Assembly (NCBI RefSeq): GCF_034521165.1 | Contig: NZ_JAXHMV010000002.1 | Span: 124,001-188,000, forward strand | Length of the DNA: 64,000 nt | Direction of reading: 5' to 3' | DNA from: Thiohalophilus sp. | GTDB taxonomy: Bacteria; Pseudomonadota; Gammaproteobacteria; UBA6429; Thiohalophilaceae | In this document: positions 16,315 to 23,853 of the stretch, piece after piece | How positions within the stretch are numbered: position 1 is the first letter of the stretch | How the letters are laid out: each line of letters begins with the position of its first letter | Made by a program: the position numbers and the translations under genes | Notes under the pieces: model-generated | Databases searched by the model: none | What the model was told of the DNA's origin: nothing | The model's input: only the letters and a program-made list of their open reading frames with translations

Positions 16315-16752
16315 TCAGGACTTTTTGTGAGCCTGCATTTCGATGCCGCGCAGTTCGGCGGCGAGTTTGTCCATGACGCCGTTGATGAATTTGTGGCTGG
16401 CTTCGGCGCCAAAGGTTTTAGCCAGTTCGACAGCTTCGTTGATAATCACGCGGTAGGGGATTTCCGGTTGGAACTTGAGCTCAAAGGCGCCGAGGCGCAG
16501 CACGGCCTTTTCGACCGGGTCGATCTCGTCGTAGGGGCGTGTAAGATAGGCCGTAATGGATTGATCGAGCTGTTCGCTATGCTCGGCAACGCCGTTGCTC
16601 AACTCACGAAAATAGGCTTCGTCCACATTACGCATTTGTTCGCCAACGGCATATTCGCCAATGATCTTGTCGATCGTGTTCCCGGACATCTGCCATTCAT
16701 ACAGGCTTTGCATGGCAAGACGGCGGGCGCGGCTACGGGGATTGGGTTTCAT
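16315..16752 (-). CDS. nusB: Transcription antitermination factor NusB
   Basis: Binds boxA RNA with NusE (S10) and supports antitermination of rRNA operons. The 145-residue protein begins MKPNPRSRARRLAMQSLYEW and contains ELSNGVAEHSEQLD, IDPVEKAVLRLGAFEL and VIINEAVELAKTFG, all standard NusB segments. The frame is open further upstream inside ribH, but the ATG at 16752 fits homologues. It lies five bases after ribH. The ribH-nusB-thiL order is conserved in gammaproteobacteria, here with an IS30 element inserted after nusB. Confidence 0.96.
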   Translation of the reverse strand: MKPNPRSRARRLAMQSLYEWQMSGNTIDKIIGEYAVGEQMRNVDEAYFRELSNGVAEHSEQLDQSITAYLTRPYDEIDPVEKAVLRLGAFELKFQPEIPYRVIINEAVELAKTFGAEASHKFINGVMDKLAAELRGIEMQAHKKS

Positions 16753-16757
16753 CGGGG

Positions 16758-17225
16758 CTACAGATTCTTCAGCAGGTTGACCATCTCGATGGCCGACATG
16801 GCCGCCTCGGCGCCCTTGTTGCCGGCCTTGGTGCCGGCCCGTTCGATGGCCTGCTCGATGGTATCCACGGTCAGCACCCCGAAGGCCACCGGCACATCCT
16901 GTTGCAGCATCACCGAGGACATGCCCTTGACGCATTCGCCTGCGACATAATCGAAATGGGGCGTGCCGCCGCGAATCACCGCACCCAGGGCGATGATGGC
17001 ATCGTAGTTTTTGCCCTGCGCCATGCGCTGTACCACCAGCGGCAATTCATAGGCTCCCGGCACGCGCACGATCTCGATATCGCTTTCACTGCCGCCGTGG
17101 CGGGTGAGGGTATCGACCGCGCCCTGCAGCAAACTTTCCACGACAAAGCTGTTAAAACGCGCCACGGCCAGCCCGAAATGCGCACCTTTGACGACCAGAT
17201 CGCCTTCCACGGTTTTCATTGTCAT
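16758..17225 (-). CDS. ribH: 6,7-dimethyl-8-ribityllumazine synthase
   Basis: Condenses 5-amino-6-ribitylaminouracil with dihydroxybutanone phosphate, the penultimate riboflavin step. The 155-residue protein has the substrate motifs ARFNSFVVESLL (about 22-33), VPGAYELPLVVQRMA (about 55-69), and LGAVIRGGTPHFDYV (about 79-93). ECVKGMSS follows in the region that normally contains the VxxG phosphate-binding segment. AGGA lies about 8 bases before the ATG at 17225. An in-frame ATG six bases later is an alternative. It lies between ribBA and nusB in a continuous minus-strand rib operon. Confidence 0.96.
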   Translation of the reverse strand: MTMKTVEGDLVVKGAHFGLAVARFNSFVVESLLQGAVDTLTRHGGSESDIEIVRVPGAYELPLVVQRMAQGKNYDAIIALGAVIRGGTPHFDYVAGECVKGMSSVMLQQDVPVAFGVLTVDTIEQAIERAGTKAGNKGAEAAMSAIEMVNLLKNL

Positions 17226-17237
17226 TGTGCTTTCCTG

Positions 17238-18350
17238 TTATTCCCCGTAAACGTATTCCACCACTTCCAGGCCAAAGCCGGAAAGGGCATGCATTTTTTT
17301 CGGCGCGCTCAGCACGCGCATTTTCTTCACGCCGAGATCCGTCAGAATCTGCGCGCCGATCCCGAAGGTACGCAGATCCTCGCCCGATTCGTAGTGTGGC
17401 AGATCGTGGCCCTGATCCTGCTCATTATACTGTTTTATGTGCGACACCAGGGTCTCCGACTCCTCGGCCAGGCGCAGGATGATCACCACGCCCTCGCCTT
17501 CATCGGCTATGCGCCGCATGGCATCGCCCAGTGGCCAGCCACAATCGTCGCGCTGGCTACCGAATATATCACACAGGGTATCTTCCACGTGCACCCGCAC
17601 CAGTACCGGTTTTTTGGGATCGAGATCGCCCTTGACCAGGGCCAGATGAACCTGGTGATCGATGCTGTTGCGATAGGCATACAGATCGAAGTCACCATGG
17701 CGGGTGGGCATGTTACAGGTGGCGGCGCGCACGACGGTTTTTTCATTACGCATGCGATATTCGATCAGATCGGCGATGGTGCCGATTTTCAGATCGTGCT
17801 CGGCGGCAAACTTTTCCAGATCCGGTCGCCGGGCCATGCTGCCGTCTTCATTGAGAATCTCGACAATCACCGAGGCCGACTCCAGTCCGGCCATGCGCGC
17901 CAGATCGCAACCCGCCTCGGTATGCCCCGCCCGGGTCAGTACCCCGCCCGGCTGGGCCATCAGGGGAAACACGTGACCCGGCTGCACCAGATCCGACGGT
18001 TTGGCATCGGGGGCCACGGCGGTCCGGATCGTCACGGAACGGTCCGCGGCGGAAATGCCGGTCGTCACCCCTTCCGCGGCTTCAATCGATACGGTGAACG
18101 CTGTCGCATGGGCTTCGCGGTTCTCCGTGACCATCGGCGGCAGGCGCAGGCGCTCGCAGCGCTCCTTGCTCAGGGTCAGGCAAATGAGGCCACGACCGTA
18201 TTTGGCCATGAAATTGATCGCCTCGGGCGTGATCTTTTCCGCGGCAATAATCAGATCGCCCTCATTCTCGCGATCCTCGTCATCCATCAGGATCACCATT
18301 TTGCCCTGGCGGATGTCCTCGATAATCTCTTGTGTACTGTTCAGTGCCAT
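17238..18350 (-). CDS. ribB: 3,4-dihydroxy-2-butanone-4-phosphate synthase with a degenerate GTP cyclohydrolase II domain (RibBX type)
   Basis: Makes the four-carbon precursor of riboflavin from ribulose 5-phosphate. The RibB domain (about 1-200) is intact: ILMDDEDRENEGDLIIAAE (about 20-38), GRGLICLTLS, TGISAADRSVT and GHVFPLMAQPGGVLTRAGHTEA. The C-terminal RibA-like domain (about 205-370) lacks the zinc-site cysteine pattern. Where active RibA has LRCDCG, this protein has SQRDDCGWPLG, and the RQEGRGIGL catalytic arginine block is replaced by LRLAEESETL. I infer that GTP cyclohydrolase II activity is absent and that a separate ribA exists elsewhere. Lies between ribE and ribH. Confidence 0.93.
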   Translation of the reverse strand: MALNSTQEIIEDIRQGKMVILMDDEDRENEGDLIIAAEKITPEAINFMAKYGRGLICLTLSKERCERLRLPPMVTENREAHATAFTVSIEAAEGVTTGISAADRSVTIRTAVAPDAKPSDLVQPGHVFPLMAQPGGVLTRAGHTEAGCDLARMAGLESASVIVEILNEDGSMARRPDLEKFAAEHDLKIGTIADLIEYRMRNEKTVVRAATCNMPTRHGDFDLYAYRNSIDHQVHLALVKGDLDPKKPVLVRVHVEDTLCDIFGSQRDDCGWPLGDAMRRIADEGEGVVIILRLAEESETLVSHIKQYNEQDQGHDLPHYESGEDLRTFGIGAQILTDLGVKKMRVLSAPKKMHALSGFGLEVVEYVYGE

Positions 18351-18355
18351 AAGTC

Positions 18356-19012
18356 CTACTTGATAAAACCGTGTTCGGCGAGCAACGCCTCGGTCACGCC
18401 CTGACCCGATTGTGCCGCTTTGTCCCCCAACAGTAAACGTTCCAGATAACGGGCGATCACATCCACTTCGAGATTAACCCGCTGACCTGTTCCAAAATCA
18501 CCCATGGTGGTTTCCACCAGCGTGTGCGGTACGATATTCAGATCAAACACCGCGCCCTCCACCGCATTGACCGTCAGGCTGATGCCATCGACACAGATCG
18601 ACCCTTTGGTCGCGATGTAACGGGCCAGCTCATCCGGCGCCCGGATACGGAATTTCACCGAACGCCCGGCATCGGATCGTTCGATCACCTCACCGAGGCC
18701 GTCCACATGACCGCTGACCAGATGGCCACCCAGATGGGTGGTGGGCGTCAGTGCTTTTTCCAGGTTCACGTTGCTGCCGCTCTGAACATCGGCAAAGGTC
18801 GTGCGCGATAACGTCTCCCCCGAGACATCCGCCCAGAACCCGTCCCCCGGTAATTCCACCGCCGTCAGGCAGACCCCGTTGACCGCGATGCTGTCACCGA
18901 TGGCGACATCTTCCAGCGGCAATTTGCCGGTCTGGATGCGCATTCGCGCATCAGAACCTTTCGATTCGATCGCGGCAATCGTGCCCACCGACTGTATGAT
19001 TCCCGTAAACAT
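18356..19012 (-). CDS. ribE: Riboflavin synthase, alpha chain
   Basis: Dismutates two 6,7-dimethyl-8-ribityllumazine molecules to riboflavin. The 218-residue protein has the canonical start MFTGIIQSVGTI and two tandem lumazine-binding barrels. These contain GDSIAVNGVCLTAVEL (about 46-61) and KGSICVDGISLTVNAVEG, and the inter-domain motif GGHLVSGHVDGLGEV. The start ATG at 19012 is fixed by this N-terminus, although the frame is open upstream through repeat DNA. Five bases separate it from ribBA downstream. A duplicated hairpin repeat separates it from ribD upstream. Confidence 0.96.
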   Translation of the reverse strand: MFTGIIQSVGTIAAIESKGSDARMRIQTGKLPLEDVAIGDSIAVNGVCLTAVELPGDGFWADVSGETLSRTTFADVQSGSNVNLEKALTPTTHLGGHLVSGHVDGLGEVIERSDAGRSVKFRIRAPDELARYIATKGSICVDGISLTVNAVEGAVFDLNIVPHTLVETTMGDFGTGQRVNLEVDVIARYLERLLLGDKAAQSGQGVTEALLAEHGFIK

Positions 19013-19024
19013 GGCCTGTGCCTT

Positions 19025-19291
19025 TCCCCGGTTTTGCGCTCCCAGACAGTATATCTGCGAGTCCAGTTCTATAAATCTCACCACCAGGACGCGAAGACAC
19101 AAAGAAACAAATTAAATCAATAAACTTCGTGTCTTCGTGGTTAGTCTCGTCGTTAACTACACCTTCCCGGTTTTGCGCTCCCAGACAGTATATCTGCGAG
19201 TCCAGATCAGTAAATCTCACCACCAAGACACAAAGACACGAAGAAGGAAAATTAAATCAATAAACTTTGTGTCTTGGCGTCTTGGTGGTTA
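19025..19291. repeat. Tandem duplication of a hairpin repeat plus flank, period 139 bp (copies 6a and 6b)
   Basis: Two successive units each contain CGGTTTTGCGCTCCCAGACA and the following 20 bases (starting near 19029 and 19168). Each then has an inverted repeat with arms CACCACCAGGACGCGAAG or CACCACCAAGACACAAAG and the complementary CTTCGTGTCTTCGTGGTTAG or GTCTTGGTGGTTAG. The hairpins are at about 19079-19143 and 19218-19290. The loops share ATTAAATCAATAAAC. This is the only copy in the window duplicated together with flanking sequence. It lies between ribD and ribE. Confidence 0.88.
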
Positions 19292-20389
19292 GCTTTTTCT
19301 CACTTCCGCCGTGATTCGCCAGTCTTCTCCAATGGCACGAATATCCTTTATCTGCAACTGCATCCGATCGGCCATGTTCTCCAGCCCCGGCAGGTGAAAT
19401 AGGCTGCGGGCCGCGTCACCGAGCAGGGTCGGGGCCATGTAGAGGATTAACTCATCGACCAGCCCGGCCTGTAACAGCGCACCGGCCAGGGTGGCGCCGG
19501 TTTCCACGTGCAGTTCGTTGATTTCCATCTCGCCGAGTTGATCCAGGACCGCGGCCAGATCGACATTGTTGTGTGCATCCTGCGGGACGGCGATCACCCT
19601 GGCGCCCGCATTTTGCAGTTCCTCTCGCATGGCCTCATCCTCGCTGCAGGTCATAATCACGCTCTGCCCGGGCTGTTGTAAAATTTTCGCATTGGCCGGC
19701 GTGCTCAGGTTGGTATCGATAATCACTCGCAGGGGCTGACGTTCGGTTTGTTCCAGGCGCACGGTCATGGACGGATCGTCGGCCAGCACGGTACCGACGC
19801 CGGTGAGGATCGCCGAACTGCGCGCCCGCCAGTGTTGCACATCCTGCCGCGCCGCCGCGCCGGTGATCCACTGGCTCTCGCCCGAAGCCATGGCCGTGCG
19901 CCCGTCCAGGCTCATGGCCAGTTTCAGTCGCACGAAGGGACGACCGCGTTGCATGCGCCGAATAAAACCGGGATTGAGTTGCCGTGCCGGCGCTTCCATC
20001 AGGCCGCTTTGCACGGAAATCCCGGCGGCTTGCAACTGGCTGATGCCACCGCCATCAACCTGCGAATGGGGATCGCGCATTGCCACCACCACCCGGCTGA
20101 CACCGGCCTGGATCAGCGCGTCGCTGCACGGGGGGGTGCGCCCCTGATGGCAACAGGGCTCCAGCGTGACGTAGGCCGTACTGCCGCGCGCGGCATCGCC
20201 GGCGGCCTTCAGGGCATGGACTTCGGCATGGGGTTCGCCGGCCCGTTCGTGCCAGCCTTCACCGACGACGGCGTTATCCCGTACCAGCACGCAACCAACG
20301 CGGGGATTGGGATCGGTGGTATACAGGCCGCGTTCGGCCAGTTGCAGGGCACGGGCCATGTAACGGTGATCATCGGCGCTGAAGCTCAT
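19289..20389 (-). CDS. ribD: Bifunctional riboflavin deaminase/reductase RibD
   Basis: Deaminates the pyrimidine product of GTP cyclohydrolase II and then reduces its ribosyl side chain. The N-terminal deaminase domain has the zinc motif EPHAEVHALKAAG (about 52-64) and LEPCCHQGRTPPCSDALI (about 76-93). The C-terminal reductase domain starts near FVRLKLAMSLDGRTAMASG (about 151-169) and contains DDPSMTVR and HVETGATLAGALLQAGLVDE. At 366 residues it matches the family. The C-terminal codons abut the right arm of the duplicated repeat. nrdR lies 14 bases upstream. Confidence 0.96.
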   Translation of the reverse strand: MSFSADDHRYMARALQLAERGLYTTDPNPRVGCVLVRDNAVVGEGWHERAGEPHAEVHALKAAGDAARGSTAYVTLEPCCHQGRTPPCSDALIQAGVSRVVVAMRDPHSQVDGGGISQLQAAGISVQSGLMEAPARQLNPGFIRRMQRGRPFVRLKLAMSLDGRTAMASGESQWITGAAARQDVQHWRARSSAILTGVGTVLADDPSMTVRLEQTERQPLRVIIDTNLSTPANAKILQQPGQSVIMTCSEDEAMREELQNAGARVIAVPQDAHNNVDLAAVLDQLGEMEINELHVETGATLAGALLQAGLVDELILYMAPTLLGDAARSLFHLPGLENMADRMQLQIKDIRAIGEDWRITAEVRKS

Positions 20390-20403
20390 CAGGGAAGGAC
20401 CGC

Positions 20404-20922
20404 TTATTGTTTCTTGTTGTCGTCGTCATCCGGCAACAGCGATTGTTGCTGGCGTTTCATTTCCGGCGAGGGGACATTCTGGAGTTTTTCGATCTCTTCC
20501 TGGAAGGCGCTGACATCCTCGAAACTGCGATACACCGAGGCGAAACGCACATAGGCGACCTGATCCAGATCACGCAATTCCTGCATGACCAGTTCACCCA
20601 CCTGCTTGGAGTCGATCTCGCGCTCGCCCAGGGCCCGTAACTGTTTAAGGATCCGGTTCAGAGCATCCTCGATGGCATCGGTGTTGACCGGCCGCTTCTC
20701 CAGTGACCGCTGCATGCCGGCACGCAGCTTCTCCTCATCGAACGGCTCGCGGCGGCCGTCATTCTTGACCAGCCGCGGCATGACCAGTTCGGGGGTTTCA
20801 AAGGTGGTAAAGCGTTCGTGACAGCTCAGGCACTCGCGCCGCCGACGCACGGCGGCGCCCTCACCCGCCAGGCGCGAGTCGATCACCTTGGTATCGTCGG
20901 CGCCACAGAACGGACAATGCAT
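20404..20922 (-). CDS. nrdR: Transcriptional repressor NrdR
   Basis: An ATP/dATP-sensing zinc-ribbon repressor of ribonucleotide reductase genes. The 172-residue protein begins MHCPFCGADDTKVIDSRL with a second zinc pair in RRRECLSCHERFTTFE (about 28-43), then an ATP-cone domain (about 49-139). The acidic/glutamine-rich tail (MKRQQQSLLPDDDDNKKQ) extends beyond the usual 150 residues. nrdR-ribD adjacency is conserved in gammaproteobacteria. Confidence 0.96.
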   Translation of the reverse strand: MHCPFCGADDTKVIDSRLAGEGAAVRRRRECLSCHERFTTFETPELVMPRLVKNDGRREPFDEEKLRAGMQRSLEKRPVNTDAIEDALNRILKQLRALGEREIDSKQVGELVMQELRDLDQVAYVRFASVYRSFEDVSAFQEEIEKLQNVPSPEMKRQQQSLLPDDDDNKKQ

Positions 20923-20933
20923 CGCTCAGTGCC

Positions 20934-21099
20934 GAGGGACGAGGGACGAGGGACGAGGAACAAAATATTTCTGTGTCATATCACTGTTTCCCGGTTCCAT
21001 AAATCATCAACATCGTCGCAGCAGCCAGAAAAAATGATCAAGTCTGTAAGTACCATTTTTCCACCTCGTCACTCGGCCCTCGTAACTCGTCCCTGTTAC
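20934..21099. repeat. Hairpin with 7-bp-unit arms (GAGGGAC / CTCGTCC)
   Basis: The left arm at 20934-20961 reads GAGGGAC three times then GAGGAAC. The right arm at 21065-21099 reads CTCGTCA, CTCGGCC, CTCGTAA, CTCGTCC, CTGTTAC in unbroken 7-bp register. The arms are complementary because GGACGAG is the reverse complement of CTCGTCC. The roughly 100-bp loop has no gene. The right arm ends at the glyA stop codon. Confidence 0.85.
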
Positions 21100-22346
21100 T
21101 TGTAGACCGGATGTTTCTTGCAGAGATCCAGGACTTTCTTCTTGGTCTCGGCAATCACCTTCTCGTCGCCCTTGCTGTCGATGACATCGCACATCCAGCC
21201 GGCCAGATCCCGGCTTTCATCTTCGCCGAAACCCCGGGTGGTCGAGGCCGGGGTACCGACCCGGATACCGCTGGTGACAAAGGGCGATTGCGGATCGTTG
21301 GGTACGGCGTTTTTGTTGACGGTGATGTTGGCGCTGCCCAGCCAGGCGTCGATGTCCTTGCCGGTCAGTTCCTGCTTGATGAAGCTGACCAGAAACAGAT
21401 GGTTTTCGGTACCGCCGGAGATGACATCGAAACCACGGTTCTGGAAGGCCTCGGCCATCACCTTGGCGTTTTTCACCACCTGCTGCTGATAGGCCTTGAA
21501 GTCCGGTTCCAGCGCTTCCTTGAAGGCGACGGCCTTGGCGGCGATGACGTGCATCAGCGGGCCGCCCTGGGTGCCGGGGAACACCAGCGAGTTGAGTTTC
21601 TTTTCAACGTCCGGGTTGGATTTGGCCAGGATGATGCCACCGCGCGGACCGCGCAGGGTCTTGTGCGTGGTGGAAGTCGTCACATCGGCGATGTTGACCG
21701 GGCTGGGATAAACGCCGGCGGCAATGAGACCGGCCACGTGGGCCATATCCACCATCAACCAGGCGCCGACCATGTCGGCAATCTCGCGAAAACGCTGCCA
21801 GTCCACCACCTGGGAATAGGCGCTGAAGCCGGCGACGATCATCTTCGGCTTGTGCTCTTTGGCCAGCTGCTCGACTTCGTCGTAATCGATGAAGCCCTGC
21901 TCGTCGATGCCGTACTGAACGGCGTTGTAGATCTTCCCCGAGAAGTTGACCTTGGCGCCGTGGGTCAGATGCCCGCCGTGGGCCAGGCTCATGCCCAGCA
22001 CGGTATCGCCGGGCTGCAGCAGCGCCATATAGACCGCGGCGTTGGCCTGGGAGCCGGAATGGGGCTGCACATTGGCGTAATCGGCGCCGAACAGCTCTTT
22101 GACCCGGTCGATGGCCAGCCGCTCGGCCACGTCGACATATTCGCAGCCGCCGTAATAACGCTTGCCGGGATAACCTTCGGCATATTTGTTAGTGAGCACT
22201 GACCCCTGAGCCTGCATGACACGAGGGCTGGTGTAGTTTTCGGAGGCGATCAGTTCGATATGCTCTTCCTGGCGCTGCTCTTCGTTCTGCATCGCCGCCC
22301 ACAGTTCGTCATCATAGCCTTCAATGGTCATGTCTCGTTTAAACAT
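21096..22346 (-). CDS. glyA: Serine hydroxymethyltransferase
   Basis: A PLP enzyme that interconverts serine and glycine while charging tetrahydrofolate with a one-carbon unit. The 416-residue protein has IELIASENYTSPRVMQAQGS (about 31-50), YPGKRYYGGCEYVD, and PHSGSQANAAVYMALL. It also has the Schiff-base lysine in DVTTSTTHKTLRGPRGG (about 223-239) and the C-terminal GIRVGTPASTTRG. Start ATG at 22346 has GGGAG about 8 bases upstream. A TTG one codon earlier is an unlikely alternative. It lies upstream of nrdR on the same strand. The last residues KKHPVYK abut a 7-bp repeat array. Confidence 0.97.
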   Translation of the reverse strand: MFKRDMTIEGYDDELWAAMQNEEQRQEEHIELIASENYTSPRVMQAQGSVLTNKYAEGYPGKRYYGGCEYVDVAERLAIDRVKELFGADYANVQPHSGSQANAAVYMALLQPGDTVLGMSLAHGGHLTHGAKVNFSGKIYNAVQYGIDEQGFIDYDEVEQLAKEHKPKMIVAGFSAYSQVVDWQRFREIADMVGAWLMVDMAHVAGLIAAGVYPSPVNIADVTTSTTHKTLRGPRGGIILAKSNPDVEKKLNSLVFPGTQGGPLMHVIAAKAVAFKEALEPDFKAYQQQVVKNAKVMAEAFQNRGFDVISGGTENHLFLVSFIKQELTGKDIDAWLGSANITVNKNAVPNDPQSPFVTSGIRVGTPASTTRGFGEDESRDLAGWMCDVIDSKGDEKVIAETKKKVLDLCKKHPVYK

Positions 22347-22349
22347 CAA

Positions 22350-22755
22350 TTACTCCCGGTTCAGATAAAATTCAATAAATTCAGAGCGTTACAGCCCAGC
22401 GCAGGGTGCGCCCGGGGCTGTTACAGCTCGCGCAAAGAAGCCGTATTCTAACCGATCCGGGGATTTTTTTCATGGCGTTCAGGGGGTTTTGCCGGGGGTA
22501 CGCGCAGCACAACGCTCTCGGGCCGATTTCTCCACCCGAATCGGGACTGGATGCCGGGTCAAGCCCGGCATGACGAAAAGCGGTCTGCCCCGTGCTCCGG
22601 CCCATCATTTCGTCAAATGCCTGCCCCATAACGAAAAAAAGCCCCGATGAAAACCACCGGGGCTCAATTGGTACGTGGAGGAGGTACCAAATAAGTGCTG
22701 AGTTTACCTTTTTTTATGCACAAATGTTAAGCATTCACCCGACAAAAGTGCTCGC
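22350..22755. other. Gene-free region between glyA and the unknown periplasmic protein
   Basis: About 400 bp without a supported gene. Near 22551-22576 it holds a small palindrome ATGCCGGGTCAAGCCCGGCATGAC-like unit (arms ATGCCGGG and CCCGGCAT), a type of repeat widespread in proteobacteria. GTTACAGC occurs twice near 22388 and 22420. A terminator hairpin lies at 22634-22664, and a perfect TTGGTAC-N9-GTACCAA stem lies at about 22669-22691. No riboswitch could be recognised before glyA. Confidence 0.5.
22634..22664 (-). terminator. Intrinsic terminator for the 22756-23679 gene
   Basis: On the minus strand the stem AGCCCCG / CGGGGCT is followed by seven T residues. It lies about 90 bp after the stop of the unknown periplasmic protein gene. 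Confidence 0.7.
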
Positions 22756-23679
22756 TTACCACTCGTCACCGCCGGTTTTGCCGCCGGCGGCTTTGGTCAG
22801 CGCGGCCTCGATCGCCGAGGGCGCGCACATAATGGAGGCGAAGCTGTTGCTGCCCATCATGGACAGATCCGGGAAGCTGATGGCAATCCGGAACTCGGCA
22901 CGCAGCGCGTAGGCCTTGTTGCCCTTGACCACGATCTCATAGGGCAGATGACCCAGAGACTTGGTGTCCTTGAAGTCGATGCGTTCCATGATGTACTGGT
23001 CACCGGCACATTCGGTCTCATCGCTGTTACCCAGGATGTTAACCCCGAATACGCTGGCTTCCTGGCCCGGCAGATCGATGCGATAGACCGGTTTTACCCC
23101 GCCCTTGCCGGCGGAAATCGCCGCTTCAACGCCGTTTACGGCATCCTCGTAGGTGTTGTAGTCGGCCAGGTTCAGGCGGTCATAAAAGTACGGCATCAGC
23201 CACTTGTACTGGTAATCGCGCAGGTCTTCGCCGGTCAGCCCTTTTTCAGAGCCGTAGGTCTGTTGTTTACCCAGCGCCCCTTCCAGCTGTGCGGCAACCG
23301 CCGCCAGACTGCCATCCAGGCGATAGGCATGTGCCAGATAGACCGGGTTGGTGTAGGCCACCTGCACATTATCGCCGGCATTGTAGAACGTCACCCGCTG
23401 CGCGGCCCCGAACACACCGTAATCGGTTTTGGCGGCCGTCGCCTTGAGTGCGTCACTGGTAATGGCAACGATGGTGGCATTGTCATAGGGCGAGTATTCG
23501 CCAACCACTTCAAAACCGGCATCGACCAGCTTCTGTTTGGCCGTACTGACCGCGGTGGCCATATCGGCCCCCTGGCTGTCAGCCAGCACAAACGGTTTAA
23601 TCTTCTCCTCGGCCTGCAGAATGCCTGTCGATAACAACAGAGCCAGCAACCCGGTGAGAGCAAGTTTCATTGATTTCAT
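22756..23679 (-). CDS. Exported protein of unknown function
   Basis: A 307-residue protein with a signal peptide (KLALTGLLALLLSTGILQAE). I do not recognise the family with certainty. The mature N-terminal half (KQKLVDAGFEVVGEYSPYDNA and NPVYLAHAYRLDGSLAAVAA) faintly recalls DUF302-like modules, but this is weak. The C-terminus carries two cysteines (ETECAGDQY, ASIMCAPS) that could form a disulfide, and ends GGKTGGDEW. Start ATG at 23679 has GGGAG just upstream, and further ATGs at 23670 and 23694 are possible. It is a single-gene unit, with terminator-like hairpins on both sides and a FadL-type porin gene upstream on the same strand. Confidence 0.8.
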   Translation of the reverse strand: MKSMKLALTGLLALLLSTGILQAEEKIKPFVLADSQGADMATAVSTAKQKLVDAGFEVVGEYSPYDNATIVAITSDALKATAAKTDYGVFGAAQRVTFYNAGDNVQVAYTNPVYLAHAYRLDGSLAAVAAQLEGALGKQQTYGSEKGLTGEDLRDYQYKWLMPYFYDRLNLADYNTYEDAVNGVEAAISAGKGGVKPVYRIDLPGQEASVFGVNILGNSDETECAGDQYIMERIDFKDTKSLGHLPYEIVVKGNKAYALRAEFRIAISFPDLSMMGSNSFASIMCAPSAIEAALTKAAGGKTGGDEW

Positions 23680-23788
23680 AGATCTCCCATCCATATTTTT
23701 AAATATGATTCGGCAAGTTAACGGGCACAAATCGTCAAACGAACAACGACTACCCGTAACACAAACAATTCAATAGTCTGAAACAGAA

Positions 23789-23815
23789 AGGGCCATGGAG
23801 TCACTCCATGGCCCT
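23789..23815 (-). terminator. Hairpin downstream of the FadL-type gene
   Basis: A perfect 12-bp stem AGGGCCATGGAG / CTCCATGGCCCT with a three-base loop, followed on the minus strand by a modest T-rich run. Likely ends the 23854-25152 transcript. Confidence 0.65.
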
Positions 23816-23853
23816 GTCGACATCCCTGTGACATCAGAGCAGACTCTGACGAC

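Noticed and set aside
16902..18404. A 500-codon plus-strand frame opposite ribH and ribBA
   Set aside because: Antisense to two clear riboflavin genes and no domain in the translation.
19013..20400. An FMN riboswitch in the rib operon
   Set aside because: ribD follows nrdR by 14 bases and the ribE leader is made of duplicated hairpin repeats; no RFN-type conserved segments were recognisable.
22350..22480. A glycine riboswitch upstream of glyA
   Set aside because: I looked for the tandem aptamer pattern but found only two GTTACAGC segments and no conserved core.
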